Positions 23,214-36,210 are shown, counted from the first letter of the stretch. The stretch is 64,000 nt of DNA from Deinococcus sedimenti (GCF_014648135.1 NZ_BMQN01000001.1:868001-932000); one strand, 5' to 3'. The notes: generated by a model not told the origin, from the letters alone. Numbers and translations: made by a program.

Positions 23214-23960
23214 TCAGACTCCGACCATTCGAAGAAATTCCAGCGTCAGCTGAGCCACGGCCCGTGGGTGGGTATCCGTGAGGCCATGCGGCGCACCTGG
23301 AATCTGCCACACGATGGCCCCCTCGATGTCCGAGGAAATCCGTTCGACCGTCCAGGTCTGGATCACCGGATCGGCCGCCCCGTCAATGAGCAGCGTCGGT
23401 ACCCTCACCTGCGGCAGTAACGGTCCCGTCATGTGGGCTTCCTGATCACGCGCCAGCAGGAGCATCCGGCGTCCCCCGCACCGCCGGTAGGCCCGCAACC
23501 CCGGCCACAACAGACCCGGCCGTTCTCTCGGCAGGTCGCGCAGCAGGCGCAACAACTGCAGCCGAACGCTGGGGTTCTCCGGAATACCAGTCGGAGCACA
23601 CGCAATAAGGGCCGGGCTCAGGCTGGGGTGCCGGGCCGCGAGATCAAACATCACCTCTCCCCCCAGGGAGTGCCCGAAGACCGGGCTTCCAGACAACCCT
23701 GCCGCCTGTAACCACTGCGCCAGGTGGTCCGTGAGGTGCTCGATGCACACCGGGTAGTCGGAGCGGCCCTCACTGTCCCCATGACCGGGGGGGTCGTACA
23801 CGAAGACGGTGCGTTCACGCGCGAGTTCGCGGGCCAGTCGGGCGTACATCCAGGAGGCGCAGCCCAGTCCGGGCACGATGACGAGCGGCGCGCCACGCCC
23901 ACGCTTCCACGCGTGAGTGCGCAGTCCGTTGACGGTGAGGTACGTCGGCTGTCCCCTCAA
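23214..23960 (-). CDS. Alpha/beta hydrolase
   Basis: 248-aa hydrolase. Oxyanion/turn segment IVPGLGCASWMYARLA, nucleophile elbow VFGHSLGGEVMFD (Ser), acid in LLIDGAADPVI and His in PGAPHGLTD. The start is taken at TTG 23960, which overlaps the upstream stop (TTGA); the longer frame upstream is shadow sequence of the neighbouring gene. It and the next hydrolase are co-transcribed and probably related by duplication. Substrate unknown. Confidence 0.82.
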   Translation of the reverse strand: MRGQPTYLTVNGLRTHAWKRGRGAPLVIVPGLGCASWMYARLARELARERTVFVYDPPGHGDSEGRSDYPVCIEHLTDHLAQWLQAAGLSGSPVFGHSLGGEVMFDLAARHPSLSPALIACAPTGIPENPSVRLQLLRLLRDLPRERPGLLWPGLRAYRRCGGRRMLLLARDQEAHMTGPLLPQVRVPTLLIDGAADPVIQTWTVERISSDIEGAIVWQIPGAPHGLTDTHPRAVAQLTLEFLRMVGV

Positions 23961-24700
23961 ATGGATGGCCTGACCTCTCCCCTGTTCAGGAAGTCGAGCA
24001 CCAGCGAGTTGAATTGTTCGGGCGCGTCCACCATCGCCACGTGACCAGCGCGGGGAATCACCTCGAACCTGGAGCCGGGCAGCGCCGCGTGCAGCAACTC
24101 GCCCACCGGGAGAGGCACGAGGATATCCCGTTCTCCCCAGATGATGAGAGTCGGCACGCGGATGAGCGGCAGGATGTCCTGCACGCTGTCGCGCAGCAGA
24201 TCGGTCGCGTTGCGCCACAGGTTGAGCGGCCCAGCGCGCAGGCCGTCCAGGACGATGCGGCCGATGAAGCGGCGGTCACCCAGCCAGGCGGCGCGCGGCA
24301 GGTGCAGCGCCGTTCTGGCCGGGTTGGCGCGCAGCAGTCCACTGGCACACACGAGCACGAGGCGCGTCACGCGGTCTGGTCGTTGCGCGGCGACATGCAA
24401 GCTGATCTGCCCTCCCATGGAGTGACCGATCAGGGTGACGTCGCGCAGGTCTCGGTCATCCAGCCACGCGGCGATCAGCGCGGCCGCCTCGCGCACGGTG
24501 CGCGATGGGCGCCCCCGGGACAGGCCGTACCCGCTGAGATCCAGACTGTAAACCGAGTGATCCTGTTTCAGTGCGGGGACGTTGAGTCTCCACCAGCGGG
24601 TGGAGCCACTCAGGCCGTGAACCAGCACGATGGGCGGGCCACCACCGGTGCGTCGGACGCTCAGGTGCGCGCCGTCATGTGTGAAGGACTCGGTGGCCAC
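23957..24700 (-). CDS. Alpha/beta hydrolase
   Basis: 247-aa hydrolase resembling the MhpC/esterase group: IVLVHGLSGSTRWW (oxyanion hole), LIGHSMGGQISLH (Ser nucleophile), IIWGERDILVP (Asp) and IPRAGHVAMVD (His). First of two overlapping hydrolase genes; the promoter lies in the divergent region shared with uvrC, which also holds palindrome copy C. Confidence 0.88.
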   Translation of the reverse strand: MATESFTHDGAHLSVRRTGGGPPIVLVHGLSGSTRWWRLNVPALKQDHSVYSLDLSGYGLSRGRPSRTVREAAALIAAWLDDRDLRDVTLIGHSMGGQISLHVAAQRPDRVTRLVLVCASGLLRANPARTALHLPRAAWLGDRRFIGRIVLDGLRAGPLNLWRNATDLLRDSVQDILPLIRVPTLIIWGERDILVPLPVGELLHAALPGSRFEVIPRAGHVAMVDAPEQFNSLVLDFLNRGEVRPSI

Positions 24701-24792
24701 GTCCCGCAGGATAGAGGGTGTGGGGCAGAGGCGTCCTGCATGGAAAACTCACGCTTGAACCTACATGATGATCACCCAACCATGTGATTAAT

Positions 24793-24816
24793 TTCACGAT
24801 TGATCGTGTTCGTGAA
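24793..24816. repeat. Dispersed 24-bp palindrome, copy C
   Basis: TTCACGA-N10-TCGTGAA, spacer TTGATCGTGT, in the divergent region between the hydrolase gene and uvrC. Matches copy B at 20 of 24 positions. Confidence 0.7.
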
Positions 24817-24881
24817 TGATTTGCCCGTTAGAACTCCTCCGCTTCGCACTTCTCGTCACGGAACAGCATTCCGTCCTCCAC

Positions 24882-24887
24882 TATGCT
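24882..24887 (+). promoter_or_regulatory. -10 hexamer of a leaderless promoter (uvrC)
   Basis: TATGCT 7 nt before GTG 24895. The competing ATG at 24883 is inside the hexamer. Confidence 0.5.
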
Positions 24888-24894
24888 TCGTAGC

Positions 24895-26748
24895 GTGCGC
24901 CCCGACGACCTGCCCGTGCTGCCCGCCACGCCCGGCGTGTACATCTTCCGCAAGGGCGGGACGCCCATCTACATCGGCAAGGCCAAGAACCTTCGCTCCC
25001 GCGTCAACCAGCACTTCAAGGCGGGCGGCAAGAGCGGGAAGTTCACCGCGCTGGCCGACACCCTGGAATTCATCACCGCGCGGAACGAAGTCGAGGCGCT
25101 GGTCCTTGAAGCGAACCTCATCAAGCAGCACCGGCCGCACTACAACGTCACGTTGAAGGACGACAAGCACTACCCGTTCCTGAAACTGACGAACGAGGCC
25201 TTCCCCATGCTGGTCGTCACGCGGCGCGTCCTGAAGGACGGGGGGCGTTACTACGGCCCGTACCCGGACTCGTCCGCGGTGCGGCGCGTGAAGAACCTGA
25301 TCGACACGATGTTCCCCCTGCGGAAGAACAGTGGGCTGCCCATGCAGCACAAGCCGCGCCCCTGCCTGAACTTCCACATGGGCCGCTGCCTGGGCCCCTG
25401 CGTGAACCGCGCCGACGCGGGCGAGTACGCGCGGGTGGTGGACGACGTGACCAGCCTGCTGGAAGGCCGCGCCGCGCCCGTGATCGCCCGGCTGCGCGAG
25501 GACATGAAGGTCGCCGCGAAGGGGCAGGATTTCGAGCAGGCGGCCCGCGTACGCGACCGGGTGCAGGCCGTCGAGAAGCTGTTCGGGACCGAGCAGCACG
25601 CCTTCGTCAGCGAGGAGACCGACCTGGACTTCCTGGGCGCCGCGCAGGCCGGGGAGTACGCGATGGTGCAGCTGTTCCGCATGCGCGGCGGGCGCGTCGT
25701 GGGCCGCGACAAGCGGTTCCTGAGCGGCACGGAGGACGCCCCGCTGGGCGAGATCGTCGAGGCGTTCGTGCAGGACTACTACACCCAGGCGACGCACGTG
25801 CCCCCGCTGATCCTGCTACCTGCCGACTTCGAGGACGCGCCTACCTGGAGTGACTTCCTGTCGGAGAAGGCCGGGCGGAAGGTCGAGATGCGCACCCCGA
25901 AACGCGGGGACAAGGTGGACCTGATCGACATGGCGCAGCGCAACGCGCAGAACGGCCTGGATTCCGAGATGGCGCTGCTGGAACGCCGGGGCGACCATCC
26001 GGGCCTGGACGCGCTGCGCGAGGTGCTGGCCCTCCCAGACAGGCCGTGGCGGATCGAGGGGTACGACAACAGCAACCTCTTCGGCACGAACATCGTGTCC
26101 GGGATGGTCGTGTTCGAGGGGGGCCGCTCGCGACGCGGGGAGCACCGGCGCTTCAAGGTGCGCGGCCTGGACCACCCGGACGATTACACCAGCATGCGGC
26201 AGACGATCACGCGGCGCTTCACGGGGAGCCTCAGTGACAAGCTACCCCTGCCGGACCTGCTGCTGATCGACGGGGGGCGCGGACAGGTGAATGCCGCGCT
26301 GGACGCGCTGAAGGAAGCGAACCTGCACATTCCGGTCGTGGGCCTCGCCAAGCGGGAGGAACGCCTGATCCTTCCCGGTCGCTACGGGGCGCAGTGGTGG
26401 CTGGAGACCGGCACGGAGGTCGGCGTGGAGCGGGAACTGCTGCTGCCGCACACGCACCCGGCGCTGCGGATGCTGATCGGCGTGCGGGACGAGGTGCACA
26501 ACTACGCCGTGACCTACCACCGCAAGCTGCGTGGCGAGGCGATGCTGCGCAGCGTGTTCGACGACCTGCCAGGCATCGGGCAGAAACGGCGCGACGCGCT
26601 GCTGGAGCACTTCACCAGCCTGGAGGACCTCGCCAGCGCCCCGCTGGAGCAGATCGCGGCGGTGCCCGGCATGACCATGCGCGCCGCGCAGAGCGTGAAG
26701 ACGTTCCTCGCGGAGCGGGACGCCCGCGCCGCCCCGATCAGCAGCTGA
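24895..26748 (+). CDS. uvrC: Excinuclease ABC subunit C
   Basis: Nucleotide-excision-repair nuclease of 617 aa that makes both incisions after UvrAB loading. The N-terminal GIY-YIG domain reads [18 protein letters not shown]; a cysteine cluster [14 protein letters not shown] follows at about 160; the UVR motif is [12 protein letters not shown]; the RNase H-like nuclease has [11 protein letters not shown] and [14 protein letters not shown]; tandem helix-hairpin-helix motifs end the protein ([25 protein letters not shown]). GTG 24895 is preferred over ATG 24883 because of the promoter box. No radiation-response (RDRM) palindrome is seen upstream. Confidence 0.95.
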   Translation: MRPDDLPVLPATPGVYIFRKGGTPIYIGKAKNLRSRVNQHFKAGGKSGKFTALADTLEFITARNEVEALVLEANLIKQHRPHYNVTLKDDKHYPFLKLTNEAFPMLVVTRRVLKDGGRYYGPYPDSSAVRRVKNLIDTMFPLRKNSGLPMQHKPRPCLNFHMGRCLGPCVNRADAGEYARVVDDVTSLLEGRAAPVIARLREDMKVAAKGQDFEQAARVRDRVQAVEKLFGTEQHAFVSEETDLDFLGAAQAGEYAMVQLFRMRGGRVVGRDKRFLSGTEDAPLGEIVEAFVQDYYTQATHVPPLILLPADFEDAPTWSDFLSEKAGRKVEMRTPKRGDKVDLIDMAQRNAQNGLDSEMALLERRGDHPGLDALREVLALPDRPWRIEGYDNSNLFGTNIVSGMVVFEGGRSRRGEHRRFKVRGLDHPDDYTSMRQTITRRFTGSLSDKLPLPDLLLIDGGRGQVNAALDALKEANLHIPVVGLAKREERLILPGRYGAQWWLETGTEVGVERELLLPHTHPALRMLIGVRDEVHNYAVTYHRKLRGEAMLRSVFDDLPGIGQKRRDALLEHFTSLEDLASAPLEQIAAVPGMTMRAAQSVKTFLAERDARAAPISS

Positions 26749-26781
26749 CCCTCGCCGATCAGGCGTCTCCTGGGCAAAAGG

Positions 26782-26815
26782 GCGCCGCTCCTCTTCACGG
26801 GGAAGGGAGCGGCGC
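26782..26815 (-). terminator. Intrinsic terminator between uvrC and a small minus-strand gene
   Basis: 10-bp stem GCGCCGCTCC/GGAGCGGCGC; on the minus strand it is followed by CCTTTTG, so it best terminates the 49-aa gene. Confidence 0.7.
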
Positions 26816-26835
26816 GGGGAGGGTGCTCGGGAGCG

Positions 26836-26985
26836 TCACGCGAGACGCAGGCGGTGCAGGAGGGCGCGCAGGGCACCGGGCTTGACGGGAACTCGCTGGG
26901 CGGCCTGGGCCTGACGGACGAGGCGGGCGTGCTGGGCTTCCTGCAGGAGGTCCTGCGCGTGAAGCTGGAGAAGATCATGTTGCAT
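26836..26985 (-). CDS. Conserved-looking 49-aa small protein
   Basis: Short gene with good initiation signals: ATG at 26985, SD AGGAG 8 nt upstream, and an intrinsic terminator 20 bp after the stop. The product is helical and rich in Gln, His, Leu and Arg, beginning MQHDLLQLHAQDLLQEAQ, with charged repeats (ARLVRQAQAAQR) that could form an amphipathic helix. I recall similar N-termini in short unknown proteins of other bacteria but cannot name a family. Confidence 0.6.
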   Translation of the reverse strand: MQHDLLQLHAQDLLQEAQHARLVRQAQAAQRVPVKPGALRALLHRLRLA

Positions 26986-27177
26986 TCTGGGCTCCTGAGG
27001 TCGCGTCGCCGCCCGGGTGGCGGCCCTTGATGAACGCGGTCCTTCTGTCTCCTATGGTGCGCTCCGGGCGGGGACGGCCGCATGCACCGGGTGGCGCATG
27101 CCCCGTTAAGCCAAAGGGCGCAGGAGCGTTAAGCAAGGCGCAAGCGGGCCGGGGTGCGTCGTGCGGACGTGTCGGGC

Positions 27178-27183
27178 TGTAAT
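27178..27183 (+). promoter_or_regulatory. -10 hexamer of a leaderless promoter
   Basis: TGTAAT 6 nt before the ATG at 27190. Confidence 0.4.
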
Positions 27184-27189
27184 GACAGG

Positions 27190-27951
27190 ATGTTTCCCCG
27201 GTCCCGCCGTGAATTCGTGCCGTACGTGAAGACGCACTGGCGGTCCCTCCTGAAGCTGCTGCTGGGCGTGATGATTCCATTCGTCCTGTTCACGCACCTG
27301 ACCCACGAGATCTTCCGCGAGGGGGGCTTCGCGTGGGATCAGGCGATCCTGAACTGGTACGCGCAGCGGCGCACCCCCGGCCTGACGCACTTCGCGGAGG
27401 TGCTCGCCCTGCTGGGTGGCGTGTCGGTCCTGCCGTTCGTGACACTCGTCATCGCGTGGCTGATGGGCCGCGCCAGCGGCAAGGCGCACGGGTGGTTCCT
27501 GGTCAGCAGCGTCGCCGGAGCCACGCTGCTGAACGTCGTGGCGAAGGTCGTGTTCCAGCGCCCCCGCCCGGACGAACTGGTCGCGGTCCTGACGGAGCCG
27601 GGCTTCAGCTTCCCCAGCGGGCACGCCATGGCGAACGCCGCGTTCGGGCTGGCCCTGGCCCTGGCCTTCTGGCGGTCACGGGCAGGGTGGCCCGTCGCGG
27701 TGTTCGGGGCGGTGTGGGCTCTGGCCATCGGCGTCAGCCGCAACTACCTAGGCGTGCACTATCCGTCGGACGTGCTGGCGGGGTTCACGGCGAGCGTCAC
27801 CTGGGTCGCCGGGCTCTACATCCTGATGGCGCGCCGCTGGCCGCAACTGCGCAAGAGCCCGGGCGGGGAGCGGGATACCCGGCCCGGCGCACCGAGAAAC
27901 GAGTCTCAGCCGTCACCATCGGAAACAGTTGTCGTTACGGATCAGGAATGA
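27190..27951 (+). CDS. PAP2-family membrane phosphatase
   Basis: Polytopic membrane phosphatase of 253 aa with about six hydrophobic segments. The three PAP2 motifs are complete: [16 protein letters not shown] and [16 protein letters not shown]. It probably dephosphorylates phosphatidic acid, phosphatidylglycerophosphate or undecaprenyl pyrophosphate at the outer face of the membrane; which one is open. Confidence 0.9.
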   Translation: MFPRSRREFVPYVKTHWRSLLKLLLGVMIPFVLFTHLTHEIFREGGFAWDQAILNWYAQRRTPGLTHFAEVLALLGGVSVLPFVTLVIAWLMGRASGKAHGWFLVSSVAGATLLNVVAKVVFQRPRPDELVAVLTEPGFSFPSGHAMANAAFGLALALAFWRSRAGWPVAVFGAVWALAIGVSRNYLGVHYPSDVLAGFTASVTWVAGLYILMARRWPQLRKSPGGERDTRPGAPRNESQPSPSETVVVTDQE

Positions 27952-27979
27952 AGTCAACGTGATCCGCTCCGCATGACGA

Positions 27980-28010
27980 GAGGGCCCCCGGCACACGCCG
28001 CGAGGCCCTC
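27980..28010. terminator. Hairpin between convergent genes
   Basis: GAGGGCC/GGCCCTC with a 17-nt loop, followed by ATTCTCATTCT on the plus strand, between the PAP2 gene and lysC. Confidence 0.6.
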
Positions 28011-28028
28011 ATTCTCATTCTGGACGGG

Positions 28029-29435
<1,407 letters not shown>

Positions 29436-29521
29436 GGCGAGCAGTATGACCCGAACGCCCACCACACGGGCCGGGGCGTCTGGGCAGCCGTCAAGGGCAC
29501 CCGGGTGCGGTTGCCGTGCCG

Positions 29522-29836
29522 TCAGTAGAAGTCGATCTGGGTGGTTCCCTCGCTGCCGGGCACCAGATGGTACGTGTTCAGGGTGCCGCCGCCGGGGGCC
29601 GGTTGACTGCCCTGCAGGAGCCACTGTCCGGCGGGAAGGCGCCCGGCGAGTTCCGGGAGGGTGCGGGGATCGGCAGGATGGTGGTCGCGGGTGCAGTGCA
29701 GGATGAGGGTCGTGGGACCGGCGTGCGCCACCTCGCAGACGGCGGTCACGGTGATCCGCAGCGGCACGGCCACCTGGCTGGAGACGGCCGTGGCCGCCGA
29801 TGTGGACAGGGCAAGCAGACAGAGGACGCGGTGCAT
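29522..29836 (-). CDS. Small secreted protein, unknown
   Basis: 104 aa with a signal peptide (about 1-20) and SD AGGAGG before the ATG. Two cysteines (CEVAHAG..LILHC) could form a disulphide outside the cell. No family recognised. Confidence 0.65.
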   Translation of the reverse strand: MHRVLCLLALSTSAATAVSSQVAVPLRITVTAVCEVAHAGPTTLILHCTRDHHPADPRTLPELAGRLPAGQWLLQGSQPAPGGGTLNTYHLVPGSEGTTQIDFY

Positions 29837-29995
29837 GTGAGGGACCTCCTGACGTGCGGCCCGGGGTGGGCGTCGCCGTGAGTCAACGGTACGAGTGGGC
29901 GCAGCACGGACTTCTTGCTGGCTGATCCCTCAAGGTGGTGGGGAGTCAAATGGTCGTTTCACCAAGTATTCACGGGGGGGGTGCAAGATCAGGGT

Positions 29996-30544
29996 ATGAA
30001 CAGGGGAATGACGTGCGGCCTGATGGCCATCCCGACACTGCTGGGAGCGGCAGCCGCCCTCCCGTACCGCGCGGCCGAGGGAACGGCCACGTTCACCCAC
30101 AGCGTGCGGTTCATTCCAGTCCGCGGCACGATCGCGGGTGTGACCGCCAGCGTGGACCTCGACCCGGCGAACCTGGCGGCCACCACCGGCGCCGTGACGG
30201 TCCCCGTCGTGAATCTCAAGACCGGCATCGGACTGCGGGACACGCATGCCAAGAGCGATGTGGCGCTGAATGCCGCGAAGTTCCCCAACGCGACCTTCAA
30301 GCTGGAGAAGCTGACGGGCGGCAAACTGGTCGAGGGTCAGACGCTGAGCACCACGGCGTCCGGCACCCTGACGGTGAAGGGCAAGTCGAAGGCGATCACG
30401 GCGCCAGTCAAGGCCACCCTGCAGGGTGGGAAGGTGAACGTCAGCACGCAGTTCAAGTTCAATCCGCTGGACTTCGATGTGCGTTACCCGGGCAGTAGCG
30501 ACTCGGTGACGGTGGATGTGGCGTTTGTCCTGAACGGGAGCTAA
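29996..30544 (+). CDS. YceI-family periplasmic protein
   Basis: 182-aa exported protein of the YceI lipocalin-like fold: N-terminal signal sequence, then GTATFTHSVRFIPVRGTIAG, VPVVNLKTGIGLRDTHAKSD and a C-terminal strand SVTVDVAFVLNGS. YceI proteins bind isoprenoid lipids in a hydrophobic pocket. Starts at 29996 and 30008 are both possible. Confidence 0.82.
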   Translation: MNRGMTCGLMAIPTLLGAAAALPYRAAEGTATFTHSVRFIPVRGTIAGVTASVDLDPANLAATTGAVTVPVVNLKTGIGLRDTHAKSDVALNAAKFPNATFKLEKLTGGKLVEGQTLSTTASGTLTVKGKSKAITAPVKATLQGGKVNVSTQFKFNPLDFDVRYPGSSDSVTVDVAFVLNGS

Positions 30545-30602
30545 CGCGCGGAAAAGTCCGTGCTGGTGGGGCGGCGCTGGCCGCCTCGTGTTTTTGGACC
30601 CG

Positions 30603-30624
30603 GTACACGAAACGCTTGGTGTAC
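30603..30624. promoter_or_regulatory. Inverted repeat upstream of gap
   Basis: GTACAC-N10-GTGTAC, about 35 bp before the -10 box of gap; a plausible activator or repressor site. Confidence 0.4.
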
Positions 30625-30640
30625 AGGTGACACGAACCGC

Positions 30641-31717
<1,077 letters not shown>

Positions 31718-31729
31718 TCGCCCACCCCT

Positions 31730-31773
31730 GATGGTTGATAGAGCGGTGGCCCGTCCATCCTCTATCAACCATC
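31730..31773 (+). terminator. Strong hairpin between gap and pgk
   Basis: Perfect 14-bp stem (31730-31743 with 31760-31773), 16-nt loop, followed by ACCTTTTTCC. Meets intrinsic-terminator criteria and lies 24 bp before the pgk start. Confidence 0.75.
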
Positions 31774-31796
31774 ACCTTTTTCCCCGGAGAGACGAC

Positions 31797-32969
31797 ATGC
31801 AGAACCTCAGTCAGCTGGATGTGCAGGGCAAACGCGTGCTGGTGCGCGTGGATTACAACGTTCCCGTCAAGGACGGCGTGGTGCAGGACGACACGCGCGT
31901 CACCGCCAGCCTCCCCACCATCAGCGCCCTGCTGGAAGCGGGCGCGCGTAACGTGATCCTGATGAGCCACTTCGGCCGCCCGAAGAACGGCCCCGAGGAG
32001 AAATACAGCCTGAAGCCGGTCGCGCCCGTGCTGGAGAAGGTGCTGGGCCGCGATGTCACGTTCATCGCCGGGACCGCGGACAGTGACGAGACCCTGGCCG
32101 CCGTGCAGGCGCTGCCCCAGGGCGCGGTGGCGCTGCTGGAGAACGTGCGCTTCAGCGTGGGCGAGGAGAAGAACGACGCCGGGCTGAACGGCAAGCTGGC
32201 CCGCCTGGGCGACGCGTTCGTGCTGGACGCCTTCGGCAGCGCCCACCGCGCGCACTCGTCAGTCAGTGGCGTGGCGGCGCAGCTGCCCCACGCGGCGGGC
32301 ACCCTGCTGCAGACCGAGGTCGACGCCCTGGGCAAGCTCCTTGACGGCGCCGAGCGGCCATACGTGGTGATCATCGGCGGCGCGAAGGTCAGCGACAAGA
32401 TCAAGGTCATCGAGAACCTGCTGCCCCGCGTGGACAAACTCCTGATCGGCGGCGGCATGGCGTACACGTTCATCAAGTCGCAGGGCGGGAAGATCGGGGA
32501 CAGCATCCACGAGGACGATCAGCTGGACCTCGCGGCGCGACTGCTGCGCGAGTACGGCAACAAGATCATGCTGCCCGTGGACGTGATCGCCGCAGACGCC
32601 TTCAGCGCCGACGCGAACACCCAGGTGGTCGCCAGCAACGCCATTCCTGACAGCTGGCAGGGCCTCGACGCGGGCCCAGAGACGGTCAAGCTGTACAGCG
32701 AGGCCCTGAAGGGCGCGAAGACGGTGTTCTGGAACGGTCCGCTGGGCGTGTTCGAGTTCGCGCAGTTCGCGGGCGGCACGAACGCCGTCGCGGCCGCCGT
32801 GGGCAGCCTGAAGAACCAGGCGTACACCGTCGTGGGCGGCGGGGACTCCGTCAGCGCGATCAACAAGAGCGGCAAGGCCGACCAGATCGACCACATCAGC
32901 ACCGGCGGGGGCGCCAGCCTGGAACTGCTGGAAGGCAAGGCCCTGCCCGGCGTCGAGGCGATGAAGTAA
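31797..32969 (+). CDS. pgk: Phosphoglycerate kinase
   Basis: 390-aa kinase: [23 protein letters not shown], the hinge and the nucleotide-binding [13 protein letters not shown], and C-terminal [18 protein letters not shown] are all typical. The ATG at 31797 is preceded by CCGGAGAG. Follows gap after a terminator-like hairpin. Confidence 0.95.
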   Translation: MQNLSQLDVQGKRVLVRVDYNVPVKDGVVQDDTRVTASLPTISALLEAGARNVILMSHFGRPKNGPEEKYSLKPVAPVLEKVLGRDVTFIAGTADSDETLAAVQALPQGAVALLENVRFSVGEEKNDAGLNGKLARLGDAFVLDAFGSAHRAHSSVSGVAAQLPHAAGTLLQTEVDALGKLLDGAERPYVVIIGGAKVSDKIKVIENLLPRVDKLLIGGGMAYTFIKSQGGKIGDSIHEDDQLDLAARLLREYGNKIMLPVDVIAADAFSADANTQVVASNAIPDSWQGLDAGPETVKLYSEALKGAKTVFWNGPLGVFEFAQFAGGTNAVAAAVGSLKNQAYTVVGGGDSVSAINKSGKADQIDHISTGGGASLELLEGKALPGVEAMK

Positions 32970-33051
32970 ATCCGCACCGGGGAGGCCGCCGCGCCTCCCT
33001 GCTCACCTGCGGCGCGTCACCGCACGTGCCCGTGACATGCTGGGAGCCGAC

Positions 33052-34077
33052 ATGACCACCACCGACGTCCAGCAACGCGATCACACCGCCCTGACCGAGG
33101 AGTTCGCGCGGGCGCTCGTGGCGCACCTGAACCGCATGCGGGCCGAGTCCCACCCGGACGACCCGCCCACGGACCCGGCGAACGTGTGGGGGCAGATGCA
33201 GCACCTGCCGCCCATCCTGGAACTGGACTTCTGGACGGTGGAGGACGGCGGGACGATCGTCGCGCACGCGCGCACGCAGGCGTTCACAGTCGGGCAGAAC
33301 CAGCATCTGGCCGAATTGGAGCTCATGGTCTCCCCTGCCGCACGCGGGCGCGGGCTGGGCCGGACGCTGCTGGGCCACGCGGCGCGCTCCATGCAGGCGC
33401 GCGGGCGGACGTTGCTGCTCACGCAGACGAACGACCGCGTGCCTGCCGGGGAGGTGTTCGCTCGCCGCGCCGGGTTCCAGCCGGGCCTGAGCAACCACGT
33501 GAACCGCCTGCTCCTGACGGACATCCCGGACGGCCTGCTGGACGCGTGGACGACCCGCCCGGACGACGGGTACACGCTGGACGTCTGGACGGACGGCGTG
33601 CCGGAAGCCGACCTGGACGCGTACGCGGAGCTGCTGAACGTCATGAACAGCGCCCCGCGCGACGACCTGGACGTCGAGGACCACCGGACCACCCCCGAGG
33701 AGGTCCGCTCGATGGAGACCCTGACCCGTGCCGGGGGCCGAGTGGCGGTCGTGGCGGTCGTCCGCGCGCCCGACGGGACGCTGGCGGGCCTGACGGACGT
33801 GTCGTGGCGGCCCGCTCAACCCGGCATCGTCAGTCAGGGGAACACCGGGGTCCTCCCGGCACACCGTGGACACCAGCTGGGCCGATGGCTGAAGGCCGCG
33901 AACGTCCGCGAGGTCCTGCGCCTGAACCCGCATGCCACCGAGATCCGCACGCAGAACGCGGACAGCAACGGCCCCATGCTGAAGATCAACACCGACCTGG
34001 GCTTCCGCCCGTTCATGGCGTCCACCGTGTGGCAGGGCGCCGTGGCGGACGTGCGGTCAGGACTTGAAAGGAACTGA
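33052..34077 (+). CDS. Tandem GNAT-fold acetyltransferase
   Basis: 341-aa protein with two GNAT domains. Domain 1 (about 10-160) has the acetyl-CoA loop in [17 protein letters not shown]; domain 2 (about 175-335) has [17 protein letters not shown] and [19 protein letters not shown]. Two-domain GNATs include mycothiol synthase and mitomycin-type enzymes; the substrate is not evident. It lies between pgk and tpiA, one base from tpiA, and is likely co-transcribed. An alternative ATG at 33037 exists. Confidence 0.85.
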   Translation: MTTTDVQQRDHTALTEEFARALVAHLNRMRAESHPDDPPTDPANVWGQMQHLPPILELDFWTVEDGGTIVAHARTQAFTVGQNQHLAELELMVSPAARGRGLGRTLLGHAARSMQARGRTLLLTQTNDRVPAGEVFARRAGFQPGLSNHVNRLLLTDIPDGLLDAWTTRPDDGYTLDVWTDGVPEADLDAYAELLNVMNSAPRDDLDVEDHRTTPEEVRSMETLTRAGGRVAVVAVVRAPDGTLAGLTDVSWRPAQPGIVSQGNTGVLPAHRGHQLGRWLKAANVREVLRLNPHATEIRTQNADSNGPMLKINTDLGFRPFMASTVWQGAVADVRSGLERN

Positions 34078-34078
34078 C

Positions 34079-34810
34079 ATGAAGAATCTGCTGGCACTGA
34101 ACTGGAAGATGAACAAGACCCCCACCGAGGCCCGCGCCTGGGCGCAGGAACTCGGCGAGAAACTCGAAGCCGGTCAGGCGGAACTGGCCGTCATGGCCCC
34201 CGCGATCACCCTGAGTGCGCTGGCCGCGAACCTCCCCACCGGCGTGGGCTTCGGCGGGCAGGACGTGTCCGCGCACGAGTCCGGCGCGTACACCGGCGAG
34301 ATCAGCGCCGCGATGCTCAAAGACGTCGGCGCGACGTACGCCGTCGTGGGCCACAGCGAACGCCGCGACTACCACGGCGAGACGGACGCCGTCGTGGCCG
34401 CGAAGGCCCGTCAGGCCCAGGCGAACGGCCTGACGCCCATCGTATGCGTCGGCGAGAAGCTCGACGTGCGCGAGGCGGGCGAGCACGTGCCGTTCACGCT
34501 GGCGCAGCTGGCGGGCAGCCTGGAGGGCGTGGGCACCGACGTGGTCGTCGCGTACGAACCCGTCTGGGCGATCGGCACCGGCAAGACCGCCACCGCCGAG
34601 GACGCCGAGGAACTCGCCGCCGCGATCCGCGGAGCACTTCAGGAGCGGTACGGTGACGCGGCGGCGGGCATCCGCGTGCTGTACGGCGGGAGCGTGAAGC
34701 CGGACAACATTGCCAGCATCTGCGCGAAACCGAACGTGAACGGCGCCCTGGTGGGCGGCGCGAGCCTGAAGGTCGCGGACGTGCTGGGCATGAACGACGC
34801 CCTGAAGTAA
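34079..34810 (+). CDS. tpiA: Triose-phosphate isomerase
   Basis: 243 aa. [10 protein letters not shown] (Lys), VVGHSERR (catalytic His) and [16 protein letters not shown] (catalytic Glu) are all present, with the phosphate loop [19 protein letters not shown] before ATG 34079. Last gene of the glycolytic block. Confidence 0.95.
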   Translation: MKNLLALNWKMNKTPTEARAWAQELGEKLEAGQAELAVMAPAITLSALAANLPTGVGFGGQDVSAHESGAYTGEISAAMLKDVGATYAVVGHSERRDYHGETDAVVAAKARQAQANGLTPIVCVGEKLDVREAGEHVPFTLAQLAGSLEGVGTDVVVAYEPVWAIGTGKTATAEDAEELAAAIRGALQERYGDAAAGIRVLYGGSVKPDNIASICAKPNVNGALVGGASLKVADVLGMNDALK

Positions 34811-34819
34811 ACGGTGGAG

Positions 34820-34844
34820 ATGGCCCACACTACCGGTGGGCCAT
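34820..34844 (+). terminator. Hairpin after tpiA
   Basis: ATGGCCCAC/GTGGGCCAT, 7-nt loop, 10 bp past the tpiA stop; no T-run. Confidence 0.6.
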
Positions 34845-34869
34845 TCAGCGGTAAGCGCAAGTGAATTGA

Positions 34870-34893
34870 TTCACGATTTTGACAGCGCGTGAA
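34870..34893. repeat. Dispersed 24-bp palindrome, copy D
   Basis: TTCACGA-N10-GCGTGAA between convergent tpiA and the CorC-like gene. The most divergent of the four copies. Confidence 0.55.
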
Positions 34894-34925
34894 ATTTTTG
34901 TTTCCTGACTGCTCATCAACAATTT

Positions 34926-36197
34926 TTAGCCGTTCGGAGGAACCACCAGAACCCGGTCGATCCTGGGACCGTCCAGATCCAGGACTTCCAGTTCCCAGCC
35001 GTCGTACAGCGCCCGCGCACCCACGCTGGGGAACTCGCCCAGCACCTCCAGCACGTACCCGGCCAGCGTGCTGAAATCCTCCCGTGGCAGCGCGGGCAGC
35101 GGCAGGTGCATCCGCAGGTCGTGCATGGGCATGCCGCCATCCACCAGGAAACTCCCGTCATCCCGCAGCACCAGCAGGTCCGCGTCCTCCGGGCTGTTCA
35201 CGCCCGCCAGCTCCGTCAGGAGGTCGGTGGTGGTCAGCAGGCCCGTGAACACGCCGTACTCGTCCACGACAATCGCCAGCCGCTGCCCGGCCTCCCCGGC
35301 CAGGCGGGTCAGGACGTCCTCCGCCCATGCGGTCTCCGGCACGAACATCACCGGCTGCAGGTACTCGTGCAGCGAGCCGCCCTCGTGCACGGCGCGCAGG
35401 ATGTCGGCCACGGCTACCTGCCCGGTCACGTCACCGGTCTCGTCCGTGACGGGGTACCGGTCGTGCGGGTGAGCCAGCACGCAGGCGACCAGATCCGGCA
35501 GGGGCAGGTCCGCGCGCAGGGTCACGGCGTCCGTGCGGGGCGTCATGAGATCCCGGGCGCGGCGGTCATTGAAGCGCAGCACGTGATCAATCCGTTCCCG
35601 TTCCCCCGCTTCCAGGCTGCCGCTCTCGGACGCCTGGAGCACGAGCGCCTTGACGTCCTCCTCGGTGATCTGCTCCTGCACCTCGCCCCGCATGCCCAGC
35701 AGGCGCAGCAGACCGCGCGTGGTGGCCTCCAGCACCCACACGAACGGCTTCGTGAACCGCGCCAGTCCAGAGAAGAACGGCGCGACCCGCATGGCCAGCG
35801 CCTCGGGGTTGCGCAGCGCGATGTTCTTCGGGGCGAGTTCACCCAGCACCAGCGACAGGAACGTCACGATGAGCACCACGCCGACCGACGCGGCGCTGCC
35901 CGCCAGCTCACCCAGCAGCGGTCTCAGCGCGGCCTCCAGGTACCGGGTGAGGCTCCCACCGGCGAACACGGCACTGACCGTCCCGATCAGCGTGATGCCG
36001 ATCTGCACGGTCGCCAGGAATGCGCCCGGGTTCTCCGAGAGTTCCACTGCGCGGCGAGCGCCCCGGTGACCGGCGTTCGCCTGCGCCTGCAGGCGGGACC
36101 GCCGCGCGGACACCACGCCCAGTTCGGAACCGGAGAAGAAGCCGTTGATGATCAGCAGACCCACGAGAATGCCGAATTCCAGAAGCGGTTGACCCAC
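34926..36197 (-). CDS. CNNM/CorC-type transporter (hemolysin family)
   Basis: 423-aa membrane protein. A DUF21/CNNM domain with about four hydrophobic segments (1-190) is followed by two CBS domains (about 205-320) and a C-terminal CorC_HlyC domain (about 340-420, [16 protein letters not shown]). Members export or resist Mg2+/Co2+. GTG start at 36197 lies 7 nt after TACACT (36210-36205): leaderless. Confidence 0.9.
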   Translation of the reverse strand: MGQPLLEFGILVGLLIINGFFSGSELGVVSARRSRLQAQANAGHRGARRAVELSENPGAFLATVQIGITLIGTVSAVFAGGSLTRYLEAALRPLLGELAGSAASVGVVLIVTFLSLVLGELAPKNIALRNPEALAMRVAPFFSGLARFTKPFVWVLEATTRGLLRLLGMRGEVQEQITEEDVKALVLQASESGSLEAGERERIDHVLRFNDRRARDLMTPRTDAVTLRADLPLPDLVACVLAHPHDRYPVTDETGDVTGQVAVADILRAVHEGGSLHEYLQPVMFVPETAWAEDVLTRLAGEAGQRLAIVVDEYGVFTGLLTTTDLLTELAGVNSPEDADLLVLRDDGSFLVDGGMPMHDLRMHLPLPALPREDFSTLAGYVLEVLGEFPSVGARALYDGWELEVLDLDGPRIDRVLVVPPNG

Positions 36198-36204
36198 ACC
36201 AGGG

Positions 36205-36210
36205 AGTGTA
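36205..36210 (-). promoter_or_regulatory. -10 hexamer of a leaderless promoter (CorC-like gene)
   Basis: TACACT on the minus strand, 7 nt before the GTG at 36197. Confidence 0.5.

Noticed and set aside
24701..24894. Radiation/desiccation response motif (RDRM) before uvrC
   Set aside because: No TTATGTNATT-type palindrome is present; the only symmetric element is dispersed-repeat copy C.
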